This document shows, piece after piece, positions 12,822-26,700 of a DNA stretch of 64,000 nucleotides (positions are counted from its first letter, which is position 1; the number at the start of each line of letters is the position of its first letter). This stretch comes from Syngnathus acus. Lineage: Eukaryota; Chordata; Actinopteri; Syngnathiformes; Syngnathidae. The notes under the pieces were generated by a model. That model had not been told where the DNA came from. It saw only the letters and a list, made by a program, of their open reading frames with translations, and did no database searches. The stretch spans positions 13,619,693 through 13,683,692 of the forward strand of contig NC_051088.1 of assembly GCF_901709675.1 (NCBI RefSeq). Reading direction: 5' to 3'. The translations under genes and the position numbers were made by a program.

Positions 12822-15191
12822 AAAAAGGAGCAAGGTAAGTGGGGTCCAGAGAAAAGTATGACAGAGTATGAGCATGATGGAGGGCACGCATCTAATATCA
12901 TCAGAGGGTTCATGGAAGAGTAAGGGATGCTGAGAAAGCACATGAGATGAGGTATGATCTTTCACACGCACGCACACACACACACACACATGCACGCTCA
13001 CAAGGAGTGGTGCTGATTTTTTTTTCCATGGCTCAGGCAACCGGTCAGCAGTAAAGTGTTTATCAAATAGGAAGAAGGCCTTTTTTGTGGAAAAGTGCAT
13101 TTTCATAATAATATCAAATTGTTTTTACATCAGCATCATGAATTGTCATTTGTCATTTTTGATGTGGGTAGCGTGGGATCCTCTCAGTTCTAGAATCTAA
13201 TCAGCAGCAAAAAGTTTAGGATATTTATTTTTTTCTATTTAGCGGTGTACGATGAGATTTTATATTTTATGTAAAATATGCAGCTTGGCTTCAACATTCT
13301 TTCACACTATATTTATTAAGCCTAATTGTTCCAACTCTCAAACCATTTAAGAATAAATAGCACCATTTGGTTATAATATGAGGACTTGGAAGAACTGCTC
13401 ATTCTGTCCTTTGGTACCTAATCCAAAGAAAAACCTCTCGACTTCTACACAAGTTGCGCAAAAGACGACACCCCGAGTAGCTCAAGTCCTTGACTGCAGA
13501 TTAACAGGTAATAGACTCTCTCGCGCATTGGCTACAGGGGCTGTTCTACAGTGGTTTACGGGCCGAACATCTCTCTGACCCGCGCCTCGGATGAGCCTGA
13601 CGCCATGTTACATCAGACTAAACTGCAGCCTCAAACATTCATTTGCATTCCTAAAAGCAAGCAAATCAATTCGGGTAAATAAAAGTCTGAACACCCTGTG
13701 ATGGAGCCACGGGAAGGAAACATGCACACCTAGTGTGCAGTCCTGGCACATGACGGAGATGCTTTTCTTATGCATGTGAGCTTGTGTTTACAACAGCTAT
13801 GTTGTGAGTGTGGTTCCAATAATCACTGTTTTTTTTCTTCATCTCACTGTCGACAGAAGGGCCTGCACAAATGTGTTTAGAAACGGATCAGGAGTGTTTG
13901 TAATCTTAGTTTAGAGCGCGGATCTCAGGCTAGAATGCTGCACATACTCATGCAAGATGATCTCATTTCTTAACTAGATTATACACTGTCGGCAAATAAA
14001 ATGCCTCAAGTAAACGACCAACTTTGAAATTAAAACTTACTGATGGAGGAAATTTAAGCAATTTTGGGGATTCGGGGTAGGGGACTACTGCTCTAGATTA
14101 AAAACGACGCTGTATGGTTTCTATGCGTTTCTAAAATAAAAAAATAAAAAAAAGGATAATCAAGAACAAAGAACCTGTTTTTGTTTTGTGTTTATTCAAT
14201 CAACCTTGACTTGGATTACATTCGTAATTTTCTAGGAACACTGAAGAAAGTCTAGTATTTTTGTAATTTAACCTTCTGTGGTTGGTATTGTGCATTATTT
14301 ATTTATTTAAGTTTTTTTTTAAATTCCTTTAGCACACACAAAATAACATAAATGTCATATGAAGAAAAAATTCAAAGAAAATAAAAACATGCGCAAGGAA
14401 GACTAGAAACCCTGACGGGCTCAGATTTCAAGTTAAAATTAAAGAAGGTTTTTATAAAAAATACATAATCAATCAATTAGCCTACCATTTTAAGTAGGAT
14501 TGAAATCAATGTAGATTTAGATCTGTAACTCTAGGCCTTAAGTTTTAAATACAAACAAAAAAACAGTGCAACAGTGAGGCTGTCCTATTTTTGTAGGTTA
14601 AGTAGATGAACAGTTGAAAGTTGCTTATCTGTTATGGTGGTCACGTAACACCATGGACCCACTTGAACTAACCTTAAACCTCTAATTAAGAACATCTAAA
14701 TGTTGGGTCCAGGCACGTCACTAAATGGTAGGCAAGGCAGACAATTGCTTAGAGCCCGCGAGCTGAAGGAAGCCTCGGGGGACAGCTGACATTGACCCGT
14801 ATCACTGAATAAGCACTGCTTTAACAATGTAACAACAATAACTGTCTGTCAGGAACACCCGGAAAGGGGCTCGATTCTGACTAGCGGCAACGGCTGGTGG
14901 GCACCACCTCTGTCAAACGGCCAAAATGGGTCTATTTCAACGACATAACGCTAAACAGACATCTCTAATAGCCCCCACTAATATGTTGGAAATGTCTCCC
15001 TATAAATCATGACAAAATGAAACAACATTTCAATTAGGCCGCACAAAAAGAAAAAAAAAATTAAGGAAAAAAGCAGGTGGAAGCTGAGTCTGTTCCAGTT
15101 CCATCATGCATCACATATTATATATACACTAGTTAAGTTGACACACAATATAGCTATTTACATTTGTTTACAGACCAGGTACTATATATGC

Positions 15192-15506
15192 CAAGAGTGG
15201 CAAACTCATTTTTTGCAGGCAGCATCGTAGTCATAATTTCCCAAGTAAATGTATGAATGCTTCATAATATATACAGTACAGGCTACACAGCAAATTGATG
15301 AGTAACTATTTTTTAAATTATAGGTGATAAAATATTTTGAAAAGAATGGTAATAGAAATTGAGAGCGACATCTCTATTTTTTAAAAGTGAAGACCGTTTG
15401 TAATTTTAGTATTGGCACATGAACACATGAATGATTTGTCTTTGCGGACTACATAAAATTAAGACAGGCCGTATCTGGCTCCTGAGTCCTAAGTTTGACA
15501 CCAATG
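15192..15506. mobile_element. Diverged hAT-like MITE copy
   Basis: The ends (CAAGAGTGGCAAACTCATTT and AAGTTTGACACCAATG) and the order of internal landmarks match the element at 1682-1966. Target duplication is no longer clear. Confidence 0.55.
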
Positions 15507-18500
15507 ATATACCATTGTTATAACCATTTGTTTGTAGTCATTTTTGCCCTGTGAGCCCATGTTTGGAATCTTGAAACAATCATATTTGATGAAGCCGAGA
15601 CAGTGAGCATAAACGGTGGCATTTTGAAATTCTCTACTGTAATAAAGTGAAAAGCACAGTAGTAGCAGGGTTACCTGCAACGAACACTTCCATCTGGATT
15701 CAGCACAGCAAACCAAAGTAAAAATAACACCTCAAACATTTGGATCCTATTGTATTTTGAGGCACTTCAGTAAATAGTCAAACAAAAGCAAAACAAGGCA
15801 GGGAAAATAAGATAAAGGCAATGTTGAATTTCTAAATCGCGTTTAGCTTTTCTTGTTTTCCCTCCGTACTGTGTTTTTTCATGAGAACACAAGATACGGC
15901 AAACAACTGCTGTCAGCGAACATAGCAAATAAAATACGCAGTCAGTCCTCATTGTGAAGTCACAATGATGGATGATGATGCACTCTGGAAGTACTGTAAG
16001 AAATATACTTGAAAGTGCCGCTATTGCAAAGAAGAAAGAACACATGTTGAGTTTTCTCTCATCGTATAAAAACAATGAGGAAACAAAAAAAGTACATTTC
16101 TTGTTTTTGTTCACTGTCAACGAGAGGCTTTGCTAGCAAGCATCAGATAAATAATTATCTAATTGTATTTCAGATTTTTTTTCTTCTCTTAAATGCTACA
16201 TGTCACCTCTTTTGTCTCAATTGTCAGTGATGCTATCGCAGTCTAAGTGATGCCGTTTAAGTGGCTCATTGTCATCAAGTTTCAGGGTTAATGTGAAGTG
16301 TGAGCTAATCCACTGGCCACTCAATACCTCTAACAGTCCATGAAATCTCTTGTGTTAGTAAACCCGGTGCACTGGCCCATATCTGAAATTGATCACTGTT
16401 CCCTTTGCCTTCTTCATGTCACGTAGCTGTAGCGGGCGAAGAATTGACAGACATCTGGCCGAAAGGATTAGCTAAAACCACCCGGGGACTCTGCAGAAAG
16501 TCTGTAAGGTTGTGCCTAATTAGTATATTGCATTGCTGAATCATCTGAATAGCAGGGGACAAATTAAAAATACAGTGAAATATTTTTCTTTGGAATTCAC
16601 AAAAGCTGTAGCTTGTAGAGCTTCAAGATAATGTTCTTGTCATTCGGAGCTATATTATATAAAAATGGGTATCTACTACTGTTCAGAGTTATGTGAAGTG
16701 ATTGTACACATTGTGCTGCGCATTTAAAAGTTAAAATGGTTTTAAAAGTCAATCTCCTCTACATTCATGAAGACTGCGTATAAAAGGAAAAAGAAAAGGA
16801 AAAAGAAAACAGGACAATAACAAAATGTCCCAAGCAAGTCGTAAATAACTTAAACAACAACAATTAGGACAGCTCGAAAAGGAGTAGGAAGAAGTTAAAG
16901 AACTTTTCAAATTGAAGATTACGTATAACCCTCACCTAAATTCCATTTTGGCAGTTAACAATTATTCACAGCATCTGTGTAAAGTAAACATGGAAAATAA
17001 TCACTTATGCAGAGGTTGCCATGGACATGATGTTTGTGCCATTTTTTCCCCCCAAATTTCAAATGATCATAAAGAAAAGGCTGAAGGTCTCAGCAGGGCT
17101 TCAGTGCATTCACTCACCATTTGTTTGTTCAGGCAAGGAGGTCAGGACTCAAGTTGTGGATGTTGGAGAGTTAAGCTGAGTTGAATAAACTACACTGAGC
17201 TTTTAATAATGTGTAAACTGTCATCGTTGCGTTTAAAACTCTTATCTCACTGAGATTCCTGCTTGCATTTCTAGCTTATTGCCACTTTACCTGGGTCAAA
17301 ACAGCCATCTTGCTTTTGACCTTTCACCCCATCAAGGAGAGCACGCCTCTAAGTGCAGTAGCCCTACCTGGTCAATAAGGGGCATACTAAACAAAAGAAA
17401 AGGTCAAAACTTCAACAACAGAACTGAACTTCAACAAAGTTACAACTTCTACAGTTTTTCATTTTTATTCCACAGACAAAATGAGTCAACATTTACACAA
17501 ATGCATCACTCTCCCATGATAGACATGACTTTACTCATCATGTGTGGAAAAAAAATGCTGCATCAAGATTCTGCCTCAACTCAAAATTATGTTTTTTTTG
17601 GTTTGCCTTGACCTGGATGCCTTCAATGAATCAAAACAAACATATGGGCTACAAAAACATATTCTTGGGCGCTACCACATCCCTCATCAGAGGATACCAT
17701 TGGGAGCTTCTCATTTTTGTATGTCAGCGTGTACTCCAGAGATTGTGTTTGAAATGGACGTTTTTGTTTTTTAGAGCTGGGAAATATGAAAGAAGAGAAA
17801 CAGACATATCCTGAGTCTTTGGCCACGGTGCACACACACTCCCCATCATTAGAGCTTGTAAGCTTTTCCCACATCTTCAAAACCCCAGGCACCCAATTTA
17901 TGTCATAGGCTTTGTATAGGAAAAACATCTCTAAGCCTGAATCTATCATCTTTATTATCTTCAGACACTATAAAGCTTCTCCAGAGCCATAGGAAGCATT
18001 TCTCAGAGATGTCGGTTTACCAATTTACCAAATGTAAGGGATTTTTTTCCCAAGTGCCCATTATTGGGAAATTAATTGACACATTGTTATGAGATCATCA
18101 TTAGCACTTTAGAGGATACATTTCCATCATTTGTATGGCACTCTGGAAAAATGGCATTTAGACTCAGCAATATGATGCAAATATATAATCACTCTGCTTG
18201 GTTTGCTTTTATTTCACAAAATACTCAAATCTTAACGCAACACTCACATCTTTAAGGGTGCGTACAAGCCCTGGTACTAAGCTGGTTCAGGAGCTGAATG
18301 ATTACAAACTGGAGTGTGGATTAACGCCACCCTTAATGGTTAAGTTAGAATGGTTAACAGCCTTGGAGAAATTACTCAAGTTAATTTTCAATATAAACGT
18401 TATTTTTGGATCTTTGATCTCACTGATTTAATTTCTAACTAGGGATAAAACTATAGATATAATATAGAATATAGTCATTTAAGATGAGGGTGACACGGTA

Positions 18501-20404
18501 AAGCAACGGATGGTCCATTCTACTGCATCATGATTTTAAATTGTATAATGTTCTCCCAGGAATTAAATGTATCTTTTATTCCCTCCTTTGTGACCCCCTC
18601 CTTTTAAAAAAAAATGATTAGAATGACACTTTGTATATTTAATGTGCTGCTGTACAATTATGTTGTTTTTAAGTAAATTTCTTTTTCAAGGTCAGACTGA
18701 TAAAATTCAGAAATTAATTGAACATTTTTGGGGAAGTTTTAATTGGCTTTATTCATTGAAGCATTTGTAATTGTTTATTATATACTTTCCCATATCCAAG
18801 CACCCTTTATTAATAGATAGCTTTTGAAAATAACTCAATCGCTTGATTTGCTCCATTATTAATTGAAAAAAAAGGCCGTTCAAGTCTTTCAGTTATATGT
18901 TTCTGTTTTTTGTGTATCTTCGGACGGGGGGGATCTTTGCACGATTGTCAGTGATTGACAATTTGCAGTTTGACATCAAACGTGTACAGGCATATGTGCA
19001 GCAAATCTCCACGTATGCGTCTCCTCTCTCATCTGCAATCTGACACATTTCTGACAAGGATGGAGCGACTTCAGCCGCTTCTACCTGCCCCCCCCCCCCA
19101 CACACACACACACCTCCCACCAACACCACGAGCAAATCTTTAAATCACTCCTACGCTCCCCTCCATCTGTCTAGTGATCTGCGGCTTCCTCTAAGCTAAA
19201 TGCGGGGCGAGACGCCGCCTGGCTCGGCGACACATGACAAGTTCTTCAAGCTCTGATCCGTATTCTGTAAAGAATCATCATTAGTGGGGAAAAAGCATAG
19301 CCGTGTCGCTCGGGTTCACATCGCTTCATCGTCTCCCTTGCCACCTTCTTCTGAGGAGGAGGAGGCAAAACTAGAGAGTGGCGCCTTTCCTCCAATTACT
19401 TTCTCACTTATGCTTTCTATTAGCCATTTTTATTTCATTCTTTAATGAGCTGACCTTAACGAGCTCTGACAGCATGTCTGGCGTCTGGGCCCTCCCGTCA
19501 CTGTCACCGAGGTGACCTCCTCCCATGTGACAAGCCGACGTCTAAATGAGGATGTGAGAGGCTTGTGAGCTATGTTTAACTAGCAGAGCACTTACGGAGA
19601 CAGCTTGGCTTCACTTTTTTTTTTTTTTCTTCACGACGCTTGATTGTGGCGCGATTTTTGGGGTACGAGATAAAAAGCCAAGTTGACAAGCTGTCGGTTT
19701 GTCTGCTTGCAAGTTGAATAGGTGCTATCAAGAGGGAGCGGGGTGGGTGGGGAGGCTGGCGGAGCTCCTGTGATGTTGCAGACAATTGCACAGTTCCAGC
19801 GCTTTGTGTCATCTATCATGCTGTTTGTAAAGACTGTGCTACTCGCTTGCACTGAGAGAAAGGGAACACGAACAGCGTGAGTTCCATTTCCACCATGTTT
19901 AAATGAATTTAATTTCACATTAAACATCTTGAGGAGTAGTCATGACCTGATGAATCGCTGTTTGGTGAAAGCATTCTGTAAACACAGATTGTTGGACAAA
20001 ACTGGTCAAGGCAAAGATAATAGGAACGATCATGCCCAATATATTCTTTAATTGTTGCTTTGGACTACAGTGAAAGCCTTTTACGTAAGTTAAAATGCCT
20101 CAGCAAAGTTTGGTAATTGTGATAAAGCATTTGTTTCTTACTCAAGGTTCACTGTTCTGTGGTCCAATTGTGCTCATTGGTGGAATTTTCTTTCTTTGGG
20201 TATCTTTGCAGATGAGCAAAGTTAGAAAGGCACCTTTGCGCCGTTGTGGGTGTGACCACAGTTGACCAATGCGGCTACCCTCATTCCCTTTAAAGTCAGT
20301 GTGCTACGCAGAGACTTATTTGTAAAGAAAATTCCATCGAAAATAAAGATAAACAACCAGTATTTTTTTTATCGGCTTTTGCTGTTTATCTTGTTAAAAC
20401 TGTC
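15507..20404. other. Gene desert block, no exon recognised
   Basis: Mostly AT-rich. 18890-19560 is more GC-rich, with a C-homopolymer next to a CA run at about 19088-19112 and a possible regulatory stretch listed separately. Confidence 0.5.
19330..19560. promoter_or_regulatory. Candidate cis-regulatory stretch
   Basis: A compositionally complex stretch with homeodomain-type cores (CCAATTAC, TCTATTAGCC, TTTAATGAG) and a GTCACC-GA-GGTGAC palindrome at 19503-19516. Conservation cannot be judged from one sequence. Confidence 0.2.
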
Positions 20405-20962
20405 AAAAAGTCTAAGTCAAAGTCTGCTTTATTGTCAATTTCTTCACATGCCAAGACGCACAAAGAAATCGAAATTACGTTCCCACTATCCCACGGTGAC
20501 AAGACATAGTACACGATATACATACAAGTAAACAACACAAAAAATAAAAACAAGAAGGCACAAACAATGAATAAATAAGAGTGATGAATAAATAATAAAT
20601 AAACAAATAACATAATAAATAAGAGGAGCAAAAATGGAGCAAGTGTGCATACAGCAGACAGTCAGAATATAGCGCAAAAGTACAGGACGCTACGCAGAAG
20701 GGGGGAGAGAGTTCAGGATCCTAACAGCCTGGAGTATGAAGCTGTTGGTGAGTCTGGTGGTGCGGGAGCGCACCACCAGACTCACCAACAGCTTCATACT
20801 CCAGGGCAGAAGATCAAACAAAGAGTGAGCGGGGTGTCTCACATCACTCACAATCGCGGTCGCCTTGCGGGTGAGACGGGAGGTGTAAATGTCCTTCAGG
20901 GAGGGGAGTGAAGCACCAATAATCTTACCAGCCGTGTTCACTATGCGCTGCAGGGCCTTCAT
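20405..20962 (-). mobile_element. 3' end of a non-LTR retrotransposon (LINE), minus strand
   Basis: The minus-strand frame at 20962-20690 reads like the C-terminus of fish LINE reverse transcriptases: LQRIVNTAGKIIGASLPSL, DIYTSRLTRKA, HPAHSLFDLLP, then RSRTTRLTNSF and QAVRILNSLP. A 3' tail runs to about 20405, with an AATAAA-rich stretch (20530-20620) and GACAATAAAGCAGACTTTGA at the end. It is 5'-truncated, as is usual for LINE copies. The peptide between HPAHSLFDLLP and RSRTTRL is abnormal (WSMKLLVSLVV) because of an inverted duplication, described in the findings. The exact clade is not determined. Confidence 0.75.
20728..20805. repeat. Perfect 37-bp inverted repeat with 4-nt loop
   Basis: Left arm 20728-20764, loop GGAG 20765-20768, right arm 20769-20805. 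The arms are exact reverse complements. It lies inside the LINE remnant. Confidence 0.95.
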
Positions 20963-20965
20963 GTT

Positions 20966-21999
20966 GTATTCAGTGCAGCTACCACTCAGTGCTTGTGTAT
21001 CTCAAGAACAGTCCTTCAGTTGTTTTTGCAGACTAGTGTCCATGAGCATTCTATGGTCATATAAGAAGCTTGTACAAGGATTTGAAGCACACATCCAAAA
21101 AATAAAACCGATTTCAACCTGGCAATGATGCAAAACAAAGATGGGCCCATCGATAATTAAGTTTTTGTCCCAGCATTTGGTGTGTTCACTGCAGGATTCT
21201 TATTAGTCAGTGGAACCTGTAGTTCTCTCCTCTAAGTCAACACAACTCTCCGTCTATGCCATCATGTCTTAATTAGTCCCCCAATTACTTATGAAGGGGT
21301 GAGGGAGCGAGAGACATGCTGCATTCCGCGAGATATGAGGGCAAACTGAGGAACATCTCCATTCCGTAATTGACAAATCACTCATTAGAAACACTCAACT
21401 AGTCACAGGTTTTCTTTTGAAAATTCACCTACAAGCCCCCGACAGTTTTTCGACAGCTCTATTCCATATATTTCCATGGAAATTGCACAACTTTACTCAC
21501 CAGTGCTCCTGCTTTGTTACAGATGAGATTTAGACACAATTCAGACTCACTTGGATCCAAGTGTCTCTCCTGGGTGTCAAAAATTCAACATTTGACAATA
21601 ATCACACTCAGGGTGCTGTAACACACAAATAGTTCACCTTTTTGTTTCACGATGCGTAATTCTATATTTTTTCCTCACGTTTTTCTCACTGACCCGCATC
21701 GATGGCAAGAAAAGAATAAAGGGACAAGAGAAAGTGCTGCTCCATCGTTCCTTCCCAAAGGGGGCAGCTGGCCACCAAGCTGTGAGTAAGATGTGGTGTT
21801 TGAGGTGCATGCTGGGAGACTCTATGCTTCCAATGACAAGCCTGCTGCGTGCTCTGTCCCTGTGCCGGAAAGCATCCTTTTTGTCCTGACTACAAGCAGG
21901 AGTATGACAACCTGCAGAGATAATCGTCGGCCAGACGAGAGAAGTGATCAAAGTAACGTCACAGTTTTTTTTTTTGCCGATGTCAACCTTTGCCTGACT
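20966..21999. other. Intergenic DNA, nothing recognised
   Basis: No exon or repeat boundary I can support. Confidence 0.5.
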
Positions 22000-22174
22000 T
22001 ACCGTAATTTTCGGACTATAAGTCGCACCGGAGTATAAGTCGCACCAGCCATAAAATGCCCAAAAAAGTGAAAAAAAACCCATATATATGTATATAAATC
22101 GCTCCTGAGTATAAGTCGCCCCCCCACCCAAACTATGAAAAAAAACCGCGACTTATAGTCCGAAAATTACGGTA
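22000..22174. mobile_element. MITE with TA target site and terminal inverted repeats
   Basis: The termini begin TACCGTAATTTTCGGACTAT at 22000 and end with its exact reverse complement at 22174. The exact inverted repeat spans about 27 bp at each end, and GTATAAGTCGC motifs recur inside. The ends fit a TA target duplication (Tc1/mariner-like). Non-coding. Confidence 0.85.
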
Positions 22175-23073
<899 letters not shown>

Positions 23074-23389
23074 CCCCTTTGCCTTTCCTGTTTTGTGCAA
23101 TGATGACGATATACACCCACGTCTGCCAACACGGTCAGCTGTTAGACTAAACCATTAAATCTAAAGTTTACCATCCAAACCTCAGAGGCCTAACCCAAAG
23201 CCCCAAACACATCACACAGAGGCAAGGAAGGATATTCCTCAGTCGATATTGATTCAAAGCGTCAGCAGTGAAGTGGTTCTTTTGAACCACCGTGATGGAC
23301 TAAAATATAGTCTTTATCCTACTGAATTTCAGTTCTGTCAAATTGCAGCAATAGAATCAGGTTTTGCCTGTCTTTGGTCATGATTAGGG

Positions 23390-23700
23390 TTTTTAATATC
23401 TTATCATCTTCAGGAGGTAAAATGCAGGCTCTATTGGGTTAAGGTCTGGTGATTGACTTGGACAGTCTAAGCCCGCCCACTTTTCCCCCCGCTGAAGTCT
23501 TTTTGTTGTGTGTTATGGGTCATTATTATATATTGCATGATGAAGCTTCACTTGATTAGCATTTTTCTGTGAATTGCAAGCACAAAATGGCTTTGTGGGC
23601 TCCAGGATTCATTCCGCTGCTACTATTGAGAGCTACGTACATCATCAAGGTGGAGTCCATAGATTTTATTGTCAGTTTTACAACCTTTAATATGTTAATA
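23390..23700. mobile_element. Probable Tc1-like non-autonomous element remnant
   Basis: Segments such as TTGGGTTAAGGTCTGGTGAT and TGCATGATGAAGCTTCACTT resemble the interior of long-TIR Tc1-like elements in fish. Boundaries are approximate and no transposase frame is seen. Confidence 0.35.
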
Positions 23701-26700
23701 CACTTTTTATAAGGATGCACTGCCACTGTTCAGCTATTCTTGAGATACTAAAATGGTTTCACAGCTGATGCTGAACTTTTCCAGCAGAATGTTACACTGC
23801 CACGTTGGTATTTCCCTGCCAGGGGATGTCTCAATGAGAACCTGCCAAACAGATTGATGGGCCACGCTGGATAGGACGCGAGTGGCCGACAACGCCACCG
23901 AGCCTAACTGCCCGTAACCTCTGTCTTCATAGAGCAACGTTTATGTATCCCCACTTCTTGCAACCATGAGCAACAATTTTTTTTTCCACAGAAGCAGTAT
24001 GCATGATCACTTCGGAAATTGGAAGGAGTTCAGACGATTGCATCAAGGTTTGCAGAGTAGAGGGGAGCGCATTAAATGTCTCTCCTGCTACCTAAATAAA
24101 ATGTAAGAAATCATGCATCTGTAGTGGGTAGGTGTTTAACAAATAAAACAATAAATAAATAGAACAATAAATAAATATATAAAATAATAAAACAATAAAT
24201 AAATAATTCCACCAACCATGGGGTAAGAGAAAACTGTTCGACATTCTTGTGGAAGAAAATCACACGGCATTTTGTGAGTGTGATGTTTGTTTTACAAAAA
24301 CAAAGGCGTGACTAACTCAAGGGTGATCATTAGTAACCACATTTGACACATATTCTCTTTTGAAATCCATTCGGTAATTAGCATCCATTTTGAGACATGA
24401 CTAGAAAAATATACTCATTGTACCCAAATGCGCATTCTTTTTATTCATGGAGAGTCATATTTGTAGAGTATTTAGAACTATATTTGTGGAATCAATCAAA
24501 TTGAAGATATGATTAATGCCGCCTATGAAACACTAACGAAAATCTGCATTGAAGAGCAAATCACAAATTTAGCTCACTCAATGTACCAAATACTGCTTTA
24601 AATGTGCAAGTTAGCTGCCTCACTTAAACTTATGTCTTTCACCTTCCAACATTTCTTGACTGGATATATTTTTGAAGTCTGTTGAGTGCCACTTTCAATG
24701 CATTTTACTGAATGCAAAGAAGAATCAACTTCCAGATGGAAAAAGCAATGTGTTCTCAAAAAAGGAGTAAGTCTCCCTTTGCAACAAATCCACAGTCAAT
24801 AAATTAGCTGAGTGGAAGAGACGAAGGCATATGGTGTGTCTGCAGAGTTACTATCTCTCTTTACAAGTCATCCATTTTCATTTCCAAGGAACCACCGGAG
24901 TGAGACCTTTTCATATTGACACATCTGCCACTGTTATATTTCAAGAGGATGCATGAAAACAGAATGATTTAGAATGGAAATGACATTCGGACACATTCTG
25001 AGTGATGCATTGCACTTGCTTGTCACCAACAGTCACTGATCTGCGATAAAAGTCCAAACTGGGCACAAAAGTCCAGAACCTCACACCCAGAATATCCCTG
25101 ATTTTTTTTTGTCTTGTATCTCCAAGGCCTGCATCCTTTACTTAAAATCATCTTCCCTACCTATTTGAAGGGCACTGAGGGCATTCTGTCTTGTGGTGCC
25201 ATTGGGTCACCTTGCGGGTATTAAGAGATTAAAGCACAGCAGCTCGGCTCATGGAAAGTTCTGATCTGTGATACACAGTCACCTTAATTGGCCGGGGTGG
25301 CAGGAAGTTCCCCACCATTACCAAGCCGTGAGCCGGTCAATGGTCAACCCTGTTGCGTCGACCCGCCTGTCATCCCGAAGGTCAATGCAGTAGACCGGGA
25401 TGACAAAAAGAGCAAAAGATCAGGTCCGCAGTTTCAAGTTGGAGCAGGAAAGTCAGGGGGAAGAAAAGTTGGAGGCCTCCCTTCTTCCATTCATCATGTT
25501 GGAGTTTATTGTGGTGTCAGCAGCAGCGCGATGGAGCTGAGAATGTTTTTGTGATTAAATGAGAGAGAAATGGAGGGAAATCTGACACTTTTTAGCGGCA
25601 TCGCATACTTTGGTGCGAAGATTGTATTTAACGAAAGACAGGGGGAAAAAAACATCAAGGCCTTGCTTAGAGGAAGACAAAAAATGTCCTCAAGTGGCAA
25701 ATCTCACTCAATAAAGTTGCCCATCTAAAACGGTAATGTACTTCGTCGTCTGAGGTGGAACTCAGCCAGCCGATTTCTGCGGCAGACAGAAATAGGTGGA
25801 AAGCTGGAGGCGTTTTAGTGATTGAGATTTCATTTTGATGGGTCACGGCCTTTTCAGGTTGTATTAATTAAAATGCGATAGCTCATTCTGGCTTCCTCCA
25901 CCATCTTTAACACAAACTGGTTGGGAAGCAAGGGCCAATGATGCTCTTTTGTTGCTCGTCAGAATGCTTTAAGCTCTTTTGAAAATCGAGTTGGTCTTTT
26001 CATAACACATCAATCTTCTCCAAGGACTTCCAATGCCTACATAGTTGATGAGAAATTATACAAATAAAACATGGGCTGTATTTTTCATCCATCCATCCAT
26101 CCATGACTCAGCAAACTGAAATGATCCCCAATGCTAATATTCTTTCATTATTAAATCTCACCTGTGGGAGTGATGCAGAATGTAGCAAAACCATAATCCA
26201 TCTCCGGATTTAAAAAAAGTTATATGTCATCTGTCAGCAGTCTCGGCAATAAATTAAACATTATTATGCTGCTGTGGTCATGATTGACTTGACGTTTGTC
26301 TAAATTTAACCTCGCCGCACCGCAAATGTGCACATCATCTTGAGGCAAGAAGGCTGTCAAATACTTTGCACAGTTGGATGCTTATTTACATGTAACTGCT
26401 TCAAACACAAGTTGTGTGCATTGGCGAACTTTATGCATTTGAAATGTTTCACTATTAACTGTTGAAATTAGCGCAAAATGGAGACCTGAGCCTTCCACCC
26501 TCTAATTCACTTACTGAGCGAATTCATATTAAACAGTCCCAAAATCACCTCCTGTAGGAGGTGCGATTACACCTGATTTGCACACACAGTGTAAAGTGCA
26601 GCACAGTGAATTTACATGAGTTGTCCTAACACCATCTTGTTCATTTAGACATGGTAGTACATGCACACGCCAACACAAAATTTGCACATTTTCAACAGAA

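Larger units (their letters stand above)
11345..15191. other. Gene desert block with simple repeats
   Basis: No exon recognised. It contains the CATC and CA microsatellites listed separately. The stretch about 14704-15010 (GTAGGCAAGGCAGACAATTG, later GGCCGCACAAAAAG) may be a decayed interspersed repeat. Confidence 0.5.

Noticed and set aside
12653-13106. Overlapping frames on both strands rich in VCVCV or HTHTH
   Set aside because: Translations of the CA microsatellites.
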